This document shows positions 33,929 to 41,188 of a stretch of 64,000 nucleotides of DNA, piece after piece. The notes under the pieces were generated by a model. It had not been told where the DNA came from. It did not search any database and worked only from the letters and a program-made list of their open reading frames with translations. The position numbers and the translations under genes are program-made. The DNA is from Streptomyces sp. NBC_01723 (GTDB lineage Bacteria > Actinomycetota > Actinomycetes > Streptomycetales > Streptomycetaceae). Location: NCBI RefSeq assembly GCF_036246005.1, contig NZ_CP109171.1, positions 5,258,001 through 5,322,000 of the forward strand, read 5' to 3'. Positions within the stretch are counted from its first letter, which is position 1; every line of letters starts with the position of its first letter.

Positions 33929-34452
33929 GGCAGGCTCCTTCGCGACGGGCAGCGAACGGGGCCGGAGACGGGTGGAACCGCCCGGAATGGGGACGTCCTG
34001 GCTACGCGTGCTCGGCGCGTCCACAAAGCGGGGGGCACCGCACCGTCGCGGTGGCCGGCTTCGCTGCTGATTCAGCTGCTGACACGGATCGACGCGAGGG
34101 GCGTCGATGGATCGGATCAGGCACTACGAGACGAAGTGCTCTTCCGCGTGAAGGGCGCGCGGACGGAAAGCGGCAGCGGCAGGAACCGGAACAGCTGCGT
34201 CAGTGGCCGGAAGAGCGGGTGGTACTGCACGGTCGACTTCGGTCCATGCCGCCCACCTCCTCCGGCCGGTCCCTCGTGAGGGACGATCCATACCCCTTGT
34301 TTGGAGGGGTTCCCCGTAGGGGAGTCTTCATAGCGTCGGGTGCTTGATCGCGATGCGCTGAGCGCTGCCCCGAACCGCTGGCCCACAGTACCAGTCACCC
34401 AAGGTGTCAAGGCGCCGCTTTGCCGGTTCACGACGAGTTCTATGCTCGCCGC
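33929..34452. other. 524-bp divergent intergenic region with hairpins upstream of corA
   Basis: No ORF convincing. Structures that would be in a corA leader (minus strand): perfect palindrome GTCCCTC-GT-GAGGGAC at 34269-34284; ACCCCT/AGGGGT at 34292-34297 and 34305-34310; and CCCC-GTA-GGGG at 34312-34322, which could compete with the preceding stem. The plus-strand promoter of the next gene is at 34441. Confidence 0.55.
34441..34446 (+). promoter_or_regulatory. -10 box TATGCT, leaderless promoter
   Basis: TATGCT ends 6 nt before the ATG at 34453 and no ribosome site lies between, as expected for a leaderless transcript. A weak -35 (TTTGCC) is 16 nt upstream. Confidence 0.5.
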
Positions 34453-35049
34453 ATGGCTGATGTTCTTCCTCTGGTGGAGGCCCGGTTGCGCAGCGCGCTG
34501 GGCGAACCGGACGCACGCGCGGCGGTCACCTTCCTCGGCACCGACCGCATCGAGGTGCTGCGCTTCCCCGCCGCGGGCCAGGAGGGCGACATCGTCCGCT
34601 ACGCCACCCTCGGCATGTCGGCGCAGCCCATGGCGGACCCCACCGCCCCGCTCGCCGACCCGGTCAAGGGGCCCCGCGCCGAGCTGGTGCTCTCCGTCCG
34701 GGCCGGCCTCGCCGACACCGGCAAGGTGCTGCGGCCGCTCGCCGTGCTGGCGGCCTCCCCGCAGGTCGAGGGCGTGATCGTGGCGCCGGGCGCCTCGCTG
34801 GACGTGGGGGAGGCGCTGTGGCCCGGGGCGCCGTTCACCTCGGTCCTGGTCGCCGAGCCGGGCGGCCTGGTCGAGGACCTGGAGCTGGACGCTCCGCTGG
34901 ACCCCGTACGGTTCCTGCCGCTGCTGCCGATGACGCCGAACGAGGCGGCCTGGAAGCGCGTGCACGGCGCGCAGGCCCTCCAGGAGCGCTGGCTGACGCA
35001 CGGGACGGACCTGCGCGACCCGTCCCGCAGGTCCGTCCCACTGGAGTGA
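34453..35049 (+). CDS. Suppressor-of-fused domain protein (SUFU-like)
   Basis: 198 residues, ATG 34453, apparently leaderless. Residues follow the bacterial SUFU-domain pattern: IEVLRFPAAGQEGDIVRYAT with LGMSAQPM, then RAELVLSVRAGLADTGKVLR and LPLLPMTPNEAAWKR. Bacterial SUFU proteins are soluble and often belong to immunity or toxin-related or housekeeping contexts; no toxin is adjacent. Function unknown. Convergent with the MFS gene, 30 nt apart. Confidence 0.85.
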   Translation: MADVLPLVEARLRSALGEPDARAAVTFLGTDRIEVLRFPAAGQEGDIVRYATLGMSAQPMADPTAPLADPVKGPRAELVLSVRAGLADTGKVLRPLAVLAASPQVEGVIVAPGASLDVGEALWPGAPFTSVLVAEPGGLVEDLELDAPLDPVRFLPLLPMTPNEAAWKRVHGAQALQERWLTHGTDLRDPSRRSVPLE

Positions 35050-35079
35050 CGGAACTCACCAAGTACGCCTCCCCGCTCC

Positions 35080-36339
35080 TCAGTTGGTGAAGACGGTGAC
35101 GCTGTCCTCGGTCGCGTGCCCGGTCTCCGGCTCCTCCGCCATGGGGGTCCCCCCGCTCGAGCGAAGCCGAGAGTGGGGGAGGGTGAGCGCCCGGCGCCGT
35201 ACGAGGACCACGACCGCGCCCAGCACGGCGGTGACGGCCGCCACCACGAACGGGATGTGGATGTCGGTCCATTCCTCGATCTTCGGCGCGAAGTAGGGCG
35301 CGGCCGCCGCCGCGAACCAGCGCACGAAGTTGTACCCGGCGCTCGCCACGGGCCGCGGCGCGTCCGACACCCCGAGGGCCAGCTCGGTGTAGACGGTGTT
35401 GTTCACACCGATGAACGCGCCGGACAGGATCGTGCAGACGATCGCGGCGGTGTGGTTGCCGTAGCCGAGGACCAGTACGTCGGCCGCGAGCAGCACCAGC
35501 GAGCCGCCGAGCACCTTCAGCGAGCCGAACCGCTTCTGCATGCGCGGCGCCACGAGGACCGAGAAGACGGCGAGCAGCACACCCCAGGCGAAGAACACCG
35601 CGCCGGACTTGTACGGGGTCATGTTCAGTACGAACGGCGTGAAGGCCAGCACCGTGAAGAACGTGTAGTTGTAGAAGAAGGCCGAGACGGCGGCGGAGGC
35701 GAGGCCGCCGTGGCCGAGCGCCCTGATCGGGTCGAGCAGGGACGTCTTGCGGGCCGGCTTCGGCTGTTCCTTGAGGAACACGGTGATGCACAGGAAGCCG
35801 ATCGCCATCAGGAAGGCCGTGCCGAAGAACGGGTAGCGCCAGCTGGCGTCGCCGAGCAGTGCGCCGAGCAGCGGGCCGCACGCCATGCCGAGGCCGAGCG
35901 CGGACTCGTAGAGCAGGATCGCCGCCGCGCTGCCCCCGGCCGCGGCGCCGACGATGACGGCGAGGGCGGTCGAGACGAACAGCGCGTTGCCCAGGCCCCA
36001 GCCGGCCCGGTAGCCGACGAGCTGGCCGACCGTGTCCGAGGTGCCCGCGAGGCCCGCGAAGACCACGACGAAGGCCAGGCCGAGCAGCAGGGTCTTGCGT
36101 CCGCCGATACGGCTGGAGACGAAGCCGGTGACCAGCATCGCGAGCGCGGTGATGAGGAAGTACGAGGTGAACAGCAGGGAGACCTGGCCGGCGCTCGCGT
36201 CCAGGCCCTTCGCGATGGACGGCAGGATCGGGTCGACGAGCCCGATGCCCATGAAGGCCACGACGGACGCGCCGGCCGTCGCCCACACCGCCTTGGGCTG
36301 TCGCAGGATGCCGCCCGCACCCGCGTCGAAGGGGTCCAT
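35080..36339 (-). CDS. MFS transporter, 12-TM drug/metabolite exporter type
   Basis: 419 residues from ATG 36339 with GGAG 7 nt upstream. About 12 membrane helices; MFS loop motif SSRIGGRKTLLLG between helices 2 and 3, and the antiporter-like motif GLGMACGPLLGALLG in helix 5. The C-terminal cytoplasmic tail contains LPHSRLRSSGGTPM, the translation of a repeat-like element (35141-35184), then a short acidic end. Likely proton-driven export; substrate unknown. The promoter holds a dyad that may bind a regulator. Confidence 0.9.
   Translation of the reverse strand: MDPFDAGAGGILRQPKAVWATAGASVVAFMGIGLVDPILPSIAKGLDASAGQVSLLFTSYFLITALAMLVTGFVSSRIGGRKTLLLGLAFVVVFAGLAGTSDTVGQLVGYRAGWGLGNALFVSTALAVIVGAAAGGSAAAILLYESALGLGMACGPLLGALLGDASWRYPFFGTAFLMAIGFLCITVFLKEQPKPARKTSLLDPIRALGHGGLASAAVSAFFYNYTFFTVLAFTPFVLNMTPYKSGAVFFAWGVLLAVFSVLVAPRMQKRFGSLKVLGGSLVLLAADVLVLGYGNHTAAIVCTILSGAFIGVNNTVYTELALGVSDAPRPVASAGYNFVRWFAAAAAPYFAPKIEEWTDIHIPFVVAAVTAVLGAVVVLVRRRALTLPHSRLRSSGGTPMAEEPETGHATEDSVTVFTN
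35141..35184 (+). repeat. Dispersed repeat-like element inside the MFS 3' coding region
   Basis: ATGGGGGTCCCCCCGCTCGA followed by GCGAAGCCGAGAGTGGGGGA and GGGT. It contains the dyads GGGGGTCCCCCC and CTCGAGCGAAGCCGAGAG. I recognise it as a common Streptomyces element; here it is in frame and encodes the MFS tail. Copy number elsewhere not checked. Confidence 0.65.
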
Positions 36340-36379
36340 GCCAGTGCTCCAATGCCGACGAGATGGTTGGTGTTTACAC

Positions 36380-36409
36380 ATACTAAGTTAGGTCGGCTAA
36401 ATAATGCAA
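36380..36409 (-). promoter_or_regulatory. MFS promoter with TTAG-N5-CTAA dyad
   Basis: On the minus strand TTGCAT (36409-36404) and TAGTAT (36385-36380) are 18 nt apart. The spacer holds TTAGCCGACCTAA (36388-36400), a TTAG...CTAA dyad placed where a repressor would block the polymerase. It recalls, but is shorter than, actinobacterial iron boxes. Confidence 0.5.
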
Positions 36410-36510
36410 CGTACATCTAATCTCGCGGATGTGGACCCGGGGCGCGGGCTTCCCTCCGGATGGGTGATCGTCCTTGACGTGGGGGAGCGAGGGTAGGACC
36501 GTGGGGCTGT

Positions 36511-37152
36511 ATGAGGGGCGAACCCAGTTGCCCGAAGTGTGGTGGCCGGGTCAGGGCTCCCGGTCTCTTCGCCGATTCCTGGCAGTGCGACCTGCACGGC
36601 ACCGTGCATCCGCTCCAGCCCGTGCTCCCGCCCAGCGTCGAGGCGCTCGGTGTCGTGGTGCACCGCACCCAGGTGCCGGTCTGGATGCCCTGGCCGTTGC
36701 CGGTCGGCTGGCTGTTCACCGGGGTGGCCTGCGCGGGCGACGACCGCACCGGTGGCCGCGCGACCGCGGTGGCCTGTTCCGGACCGGGACCGCTCGGCGG
36801 CATCGGTGAGCTGATCCTGATCGCCGAGGAGCTCGGTGTCGGTCTGGGCGCGCGCTACGCCGGCCTCGACGCCCCCGATCCGGGGCCGTACATGGACGTG
36901 GAGAAGCCGGCTCAGGCCAAGGTCCTGGCCGCCGGGCGTCCGACCCCCCTCTGGCACGTCTCGGGCGGCCCCGTCGACCGCGCGGTCTTCGCCGGGGAGG
37001 CCCTGGGCATGTGGCTGTGGGCCGTCGTGTGGCCCGAGCGGTCGGGGCTGCTGATGTACGAGGAACTGGTGCTGACCGACCTGCGGGACGCGGGCGCCGA
37101 GATCGACCTGGTGCCGTGCGGGGCCTTGTCGCCTCGGCTGCTCCAGCCCTAG
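36511..37152 (+). CDS. DUF6758 family protein with N-terminal zinc ribbon
   Basis: 213 residues, ATG 36511, weak ribosome site. Starts MRGEPSCPKCGGRVRAPG, with CPKC and a later CDLH forming a probable zinc ribbon. The remainder (PVWMPWPLPVGWLFTGVA, then ATAVACSGPGPLGGIGELIL) is conserved in streptomycetes without known function. GELILIAEELGVGLGARYAG and KVLAAGRPTPLWHV look like a compact alpha/beta domain. Confidence 0.8.
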   Translation: MRGEPSCPKCGGRVRAPGLFADSWQCDLHGTVHPLQPVLPPSVEALGVVVHRTQVPVWMPWPLPVGWLFTGVACAGDDRTGGRATAVACSGPGPLGGIGELILIAEELGVGLGARYAGLDAPDPGPYMDVEKPAQAKVLAAGRPTPLWHVSGGPVDRAVFAGEALGMWLWAVVWPERSGLLMYEELVLTDLRDAGAEIDLVPCGALSPRLLQP

Positions 37153-37295
37153 GCGCCTCGGCGCGGGCCGGGTGTAGGGGGTGCAGGGCCCTTGCGGGTG
37201 TGACAGGGCGGGGTGTGGCACCGGTTATCCTTGAGCGGTTCCCTTCTTGTCCTCGAGCGTCCCCTTCCGTCCCGTCGCCGTTTGGAGTCAGCGTC

Positions 37296-38153
37296 GTGCG
37301 CATCGATCTGCACACCCACTCCACCGCGTCCGACGGCACGGACACCCCGGCCCAGCTGGTGCGCAAGGCCGCCACGGCCGGTCTCGACGTCGTCGCGCTG
37401 ACCGACCACGACACCACCCGTGGCCACGCCGAGGCCCTCGCCGCGCTGCCCGAGGGACTGACCCTGGTCACCGGGGCCGAGCTCTCCTGCCGACTCGACG
37501 GCGTCAGCATGCACATGCTGGCCTACCTCTTCGACCCCGAGGAGCCCGCCCTGCTCGCCGAGCGCGAGCTGGTCCGCGACGACCGCGTGCCGCGGGCCCG
37601 TGGCATGGTCGAGAAGCTCAACGGCCTGGGCGTGCCCGTCACCTGGGAGCAGGTCGCCCGCATCGCCGGCGACGGCTCGGTCGGGCGGCCGCACGTGGCC
37701 ACCGCGCTGGTGGAACTCGGCGTGGTGCCGACGGTGGGCGACGCCTTCACGGCGGACTGGCTGGCCGACGGCGGCCGGGCCTTCGTCGAGAAGCACGAGA
37801 CCGACCCCTTCGAGGCGCTCCGGCTGATCAAGGGCGCCGGCGGGGTCGCCGTCTTCGCCCACCCGGCCGCCGTCAAGCGGGGCCGCACCGTGCCGGAGAC
37901 CGCGATCGCCGACCTGGCCGCCGCCGGGCTCGACGGCATCGAGGTCGACCACATGGACCACGACGCGGACACCCGGGCACGGCTGCGCGGGGTCGCGAAG
38001 GAGCTGGGGCTCCTGACGACCGGCTCCAGTGACTACCACGGCAGCCGGAAGACCTGCGTGCTCGGCCAGTACACGACCGACCCCGAGGTGTACGGGGAGA
38101 TCACGCGACGGGCGTTCGGGGCGTTCCCCGTGCCGGGGGCCGGCGGGGCCTGA
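37296..38153 (+). CDS. PHP-domain metal-dependent phosphoesterase (TrpH/YciV-like)
   Basis: 285 residues, GTG 37296 with GGAG 8 nt upstream. PHP motifs in order: RIDLHTHSTASDGT, VALTDHDTTRGHAEAL, GAELSCRLDGVSMHML, VAVFAHPAAVKRG, IEVDHMDHDAD and TTGSSDYHG. These supply the His/Asp ligands of three metal ions. Relatives remove 3'-phosphates from nucleoside bisphosphates or degrade short RNA 5' to 3'. 62 nt before the marC-like gene. Confidence 0.9.
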   Translation: MRIDLHTHSTASDGTDTPAQLVRKAATAGLDVVALTDHDTTRGHAEALAALPEGLTLVTGAELSCRLDGVSMHMLAYLFDPEEPALLAERELVRDDRVPRARGMVEKLNGLGVPVTWEQVARIAGDGSVGRPHVATALVELGVVPTVGDAFTADWLADGGRAFVEKHETDPFEALRLIKGAGGVAVFAHPAAVKRGRTVPETAIADLAAAGLDGIEVDHMDHDADTRARLRGVAKELGLLTTGSSDYHGSRKTCVLGQYTTDPEVYGEITRRAFGAFPVPGAGGA

Positions 38154-38215
38154 GCCTCACCTCCCGCGCGACCTGCCCCTCTCCCGTCCTCTCTCGCAAG
38201 GCCAGTAGCTCACCC

Positions 38216-38821
38216 ATGTTCGACCTCGCCGTCTTCGGCTCCCTCTTCCTGACCCTCTTCGTCATCATGGATCCCCCGGGGATCACCCCGATCTTCCTCG
38301 CGCTGACCTCCGGGCGCCCCGCCAAGGTGCAGCGGCGGATGGCCCTCCAGGCGGTCTGCGTCGCCGGTGGCGTGATCACCGTGTTCGGTCTGCTCGGGCA
38401 CCAGATCCTCGACTACCTGCACGTGTCCGTGCCCGCCCTGATGATCGCGGGCGGGCTGCTGCTCCTGCTGATCGCCCTCGACCTGCTCACCGGCAAGACG
38501 GACGAGCCGAAGCAGACCAAGGACGTCAACGTGGCGCTGGTGCCGCTGGGCATGCCGCTGCTCGCGGGGCCCGGGGCGATCGTGTCGGTCATCCTCGCCG
38601 TGCAGAAGGCGGACGGGGTGACCGGCCAGGTCTCGGTGTGGGCGGCGATCCTCGCCATCCACGTGGTGCTGTGGCTGGTGATGCGGTACTCGCTGCTGAT
38701 CATCCGCGTCATCAAGGACGGCGGCGTGGTCCTGGTGACCCGGCTCGCGGGCATGATGCTCTCCGCGATCGCGGTCCAGCAGATCATCAACGGTGTCACG
38801 CAGGTGATCCAGGGCGCCTGA
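38216..38821 (+). CDS. MarC/NAAT-family integral membrane protein
   Basis: 201 residues, ATG 38216. Six predicted membrane helices with the MarC signature FVIMDPPGITPIFLALT and a second inverted-repeat copy (ALVPLGMPLLAGPGAIVSVI). Once called antibiotic-resistance proteins, MarC members lack a proven drug role. Probably co-transcribed with the PHP gene. Followed by a very strong hairpin. Confidence 0.9.
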   Translation: MFDLAVFGSLFLTLFVIMDPPGITPIFLALTSGRPAKVQRRMALQAVCVAGGVITVFGLLGHQILDYLHVSVPALMIAGGLLLLLIALDLLTGKTDEPKQTKDVNVALVPLGMPLLAGPGAIVSVILAVQKADGVTGQVSVWAAILAIHVVLWLVMRYSLLIIRVIKDGGVVLVTRLAGMMLSAIAVQQIINGVTQVIQGA

Positions 38822-38852
38822 GCGCGGTCCCGGCCCCGCACCCGACACGCAC

Positions 38853-38886
38853 GGGGCCCCCGTACGGCGTTCCGTACGGGGGCCCC
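38853..38886. terminator. Perfect 15-bp hairpin between marC-like and small minus-strand gene
   Basis: GGGGCCCCCGTACGG (38853-38867), loop CGTT, and exact complement at 38872-38886. It sits between the stops at 38821 and 38909 and should stop transcription from both sides. Confidence 0.88.
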
Positions 38887-38908
38887 GGGTGTGTGTGAAG
38901 GGTCCGCG

Positions 38909-39061
38909 CTACAAGGCCGAAGGTTCGGCGGGGCGGATCCACAGGCGCTGTCCGATGGCGGCGGCCTGCTGGACGATCCGGTTTACGGAGGCGGCGTCCA
39001 CGACAGTCGTGTCGACGGGGGTCCCGTCGACATCGTCGAGTCGCATGACTTCAAAGCGCAT
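38909..39061 (-). CDS. Conserved small protein, 50 aa
   Basis: ATG 39061 after GGGAGAGG, TAG stop. Reads MRFEVMRLDDVDGTPVDTTV, then VDAASVNRIVQQAAAIGQRL and WIRPAEPSAL. It is well formed, with acidic and amphipathic parts and codon bias like real genes here. It resembles a small hypothetical family I have seen in Streptomyces. Too short for most gene calls. Function unknown. Confidence 0.75.
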   Translation of the reverse strand: MRFEVMRLDDVDGTPVDTTVVDAASVNRIVQQAAAIGQRLWIRPAEPSAL

Positions 39062-39296
39062 GGCCTCTCCCTTGATCTGGTCATCCTCCTGAGGAGAACT
39101 ACTGGTGTGGCTCCTGGGTCGTCGGTGCCCGGGCTTCCGTAGGAGTCAACGGGATGCCCGATGCAAACATTCCCTACGCTAAGGAAATTTTTCGAACGAC
39201 TAATTACTGACAGGTAAGCGGCTTGTTGCCGTGCGCCAAGTGTCCGTTACAAGACTGACCGGGACCAGTTGTGTTCGTAGCGTGACCGCCGGGACA

Positions 39297-40199
39297 ATGG
39301 AGGCGATGAACGCCGACCTCGCGTCCTTGAACGCTCGTATCGACCGCACCAACGAGCTGCTGCTGCGCATGCTCGCCGAGGTGGCGAAGACACCCTCGAC
39401 CCACGCGATCTTCGTCGACGCCGGATACCTGTACGCGGCGGCGGGGCGGCTGGTGACCGGGACCGAGGACCGCCGGGCCTTCGACCTGGACGCCGAGGGC
39501 CTGATCGAGGCGCTCATCGACAAGGCGCGCACCATCTTCGCGGACAGCCGCCTGCTCCGCGTCTACTGGTACGACGGCGCCCGCCGCCGCATCCACACCG
39601 CCGAGCAGCAGTCCATCGCCGAACTGCCGGACGTCAAGGTGCGCCTGGGCAACCTCAACGCCAACAACCAGCAGAAGGGCGTCGACTCACTCATCCGCTC
39701 CGACCTGGAGTCCCTCGCCCGGTACCGCGCCATCAGCGACGCGGCGCTGCTCGGCGGCGACGAGGACCTGGTCTCCGCGGTCGAGGCGGCGCAGGGGTAC
39801 GGCGCCCGCGTCCACCTGTGGGGCATCGAGGCGCCCGACGGCCGCAACCAGGCCGACCCGCTGCTCTGGGAGGTCGACAGTCAGCGCACCTTCGACCTGG
39901 AGTTCTTCAAGCCGTACGTCTCCCGGCGTGCCGCCCATGCCTTCGACGCGGCGGGCACCCGGCCGGCCCGCGAGGACGTCCGCTTCGTGGGCGCGCAGAT
40001 CGCGGCGAAGTGGCTGGCCGCCCGCGGCCGCGACACCCTGCTGGAGCTCCTCCCCGGCCACCCCTACCTCCCCGGCTCGGTCGACCAGGACCTGCTGGTG
40101 GAGGCCGAGGGCCTGCTCCAGTACTCGCTGCGCGGCCAGGCCGACCTGAGACGGGCCCTGCGGGACGGCTTCTGGGAGCACCTGCGGGCGCAGTACTAG
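39297..40199 (+). CDS. NYN-domain (PIN-like) protein
   Basis: 300 residues from ATG 39297; ATG 39306 is an alternative. After a short coil (LASLNARIDRTNELLLRMLA) the NYN domain begins: THAIFVDAGYLYAAAGRLV (first Asp), RVYWYDGARRR, KGVDSLIRSDLESLAR (second Asp pair) and ALLGGDEDLVSAVEAAQGYG. These acidic residues would hold metal for an RNase-like activity. The C-terminus (FVGAQIAAKWLAARG, then LPGHPYLPGSVDQDLL) is an LOTUS/OST-HTH-like or family-specific helical part. Its stop shares CTAG with the convergent hydrolase. Confidence 0.88.
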   Translation: MEAMNADLASLNARIDRTNELLLRMLAEVAKTPSTHAIFVDAGYLYAAAGRLVTGTEDRRAFDLDAEGLIEALIDKARTIFADSRLLRVYWYDGARRRIHTAEQQSIAELPDVKVRLGNLNANNQQKGVDSLIRSDLESLARYRAISDAALLGGDEDLVSAVEAAQGYGARVHLWGIEAPDGRNQADPLLWEVDSQRTFDLEFFKPYVSRRAAHAFDAAGTRPAREDVRFVGAQIAAKWLAARGRDTLLELLPGHPYLPGSVDQDLLVEAEGLLQYSLRGQADLRRALRDGFWEHLRAQY

Positions 40200-41092
40200 G
40201 GTCCGGCCTCCGCGGAGAGCCGGGGGACGCCGTCCCAGAAGTCGGCGAGTGCGCGGGCGGTCGGCAGGGGCTGGTCTGTGTTGGGGGAGTGCTCGGCGCC
40301 GGCGATCACGGTCCGGCGCGCGTCCAGGCGTACGGCCATCTCGTCCAGAAGAGGGATGGGCCAGGTGTCGTCGTAGGCGCCGGACAGCACGTGATACGGC
40401 AGCGCCAGCGCGGCCAGCTCCGCGACCCGGTCCGGCTCCGTGCACAACTGCCTCCCCGTCGCGCGCAGTTGGGCGGATCTGGTGCCCAGCCAGCGCTCGC
40501 GCAGCCGCACCGGGTCCTCCGGGCCGTGGGCGGGGGCCGGGGCACCGACCTCCTCGGGCGGCCCCATGGCCTGCATCACCTGCCAGACCTCGGTCATCGT
40601 CATGGTGTCGAGCGCGTCCCGCAGCAGCTTCACGCGCAGCCGCTGGGACTCGGAGATCCGCGCCGGGCCCGAGGAGACCAGCGTGAGGGAGACGAAGGGG
40701 GCGTGGTCGAGCAGGACGGCGGCCCGCGCGATCTGGCCGCCGAGGGAGTGCCCGACGAGATGGACGCGCGTCCCGAGGGCGGCGACCTGCGCGAGTACGT
40801 CCCGGGCCAGCTCGGGGCGCGCGTAGCCGGCCTCGTCGTCCTCGGGGCCGTCCGACTCGTACTGCCCCCGCCCGTCGACGGCGACCGTACGGTACCCGCG
40901 CGCCCCCAGCGGTGCGTGCAGCAGCGTGAAGTCCTCCTTGCTGCCGGTGAACCCGGGCAGCATCAGGACCGTTCCCCGCGCCGCCACCCCGTCGGCCACG
41001 GGCGAGTCGACGACGGCGAACTCACCGCGCGCGGTGGACATCCGGTACGCGCGGGCGCCGGGCGGTGGACTGAAGGCGGCGTTCCTGCTCAC
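40196..41092 (-). CDS. Alpha/beta hydrolase
   Basis: 298 residues, GTG start. VLMLPGFTGSKEDF (oxyanion segment), nucleophile Ser in LVGHSLGGQIAR, Asp candidate in LSGAYDDTWP, and His in IAGAEHSPN. No signal peptide. It resembles the soluble hydrolases of haloalkane dehalogenase or lactonase type. Substrate unknown. Ends by sharing a palindromic CTAG stop with the NYN gene. Confidence 0.88.
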   Translation of the reverse strand: MSRNAAFSPPPGARAYRMSTARGEFAVVDSPVADGVAARGTVLMLPGFTGSKEDFTLLHAPLGARGYRTVAVDGRGQYESDGPEDDEAGYARPELARDVLAQVAALGTRVHLVGHSLGGQIARAAVLLDHAPFVSLTLVSSGPARISESQRLRVKLLRDALDTMTMTEVWQVMQAMGPPEEVGAPAPAHGPEDPVRLRERWLGTRSAQLRATGRQLCTEPDRVAELAALALPYHVLSGAYDDTWPIPLLDEMAVRLDARRTVIAGAEHSPNTDQPLPTARALADFWDGVPRLSAEAGP

Positions 41093-41129
41093 GGGCAGAG
41101 GCTATCGGTCGGTGGCGCGCGGGAACGCC

Positions 41130-41168
41130 GTCGGCCCGGCCCCGCCTGGGTGGCGGGACCGGGCCGAC
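41130..41168 (-). terminator. Terminator of the DEAD-box helicase gene
   Basis: GTCGGCCCGGCCCCGCC (41130-41146) pairs with GGCGGGACCGGGCCGAC (41152-41168) with one mismatch and a 5-nt loop. It lies 21 nt beyond the helicase stop on the minus strand. Confidence 0.78.
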
Positions 41169-41188
41169 GTCCGGGTACGCGGTGCGGA

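Noticed and set aside
34054..34140. Short ORF after the SUFU-side promoter region (MDRIRHYETK...)
   Set aside because: 14 codons, no ribosome site, unusual composition.
33929..34452. M-box (ykoK) or mgtA-type magnesium riboswitch before corA
   Set aside because: Hairpins exist, but the conserved M-box core sequence was not seen; left only as an unnamed structured leader.
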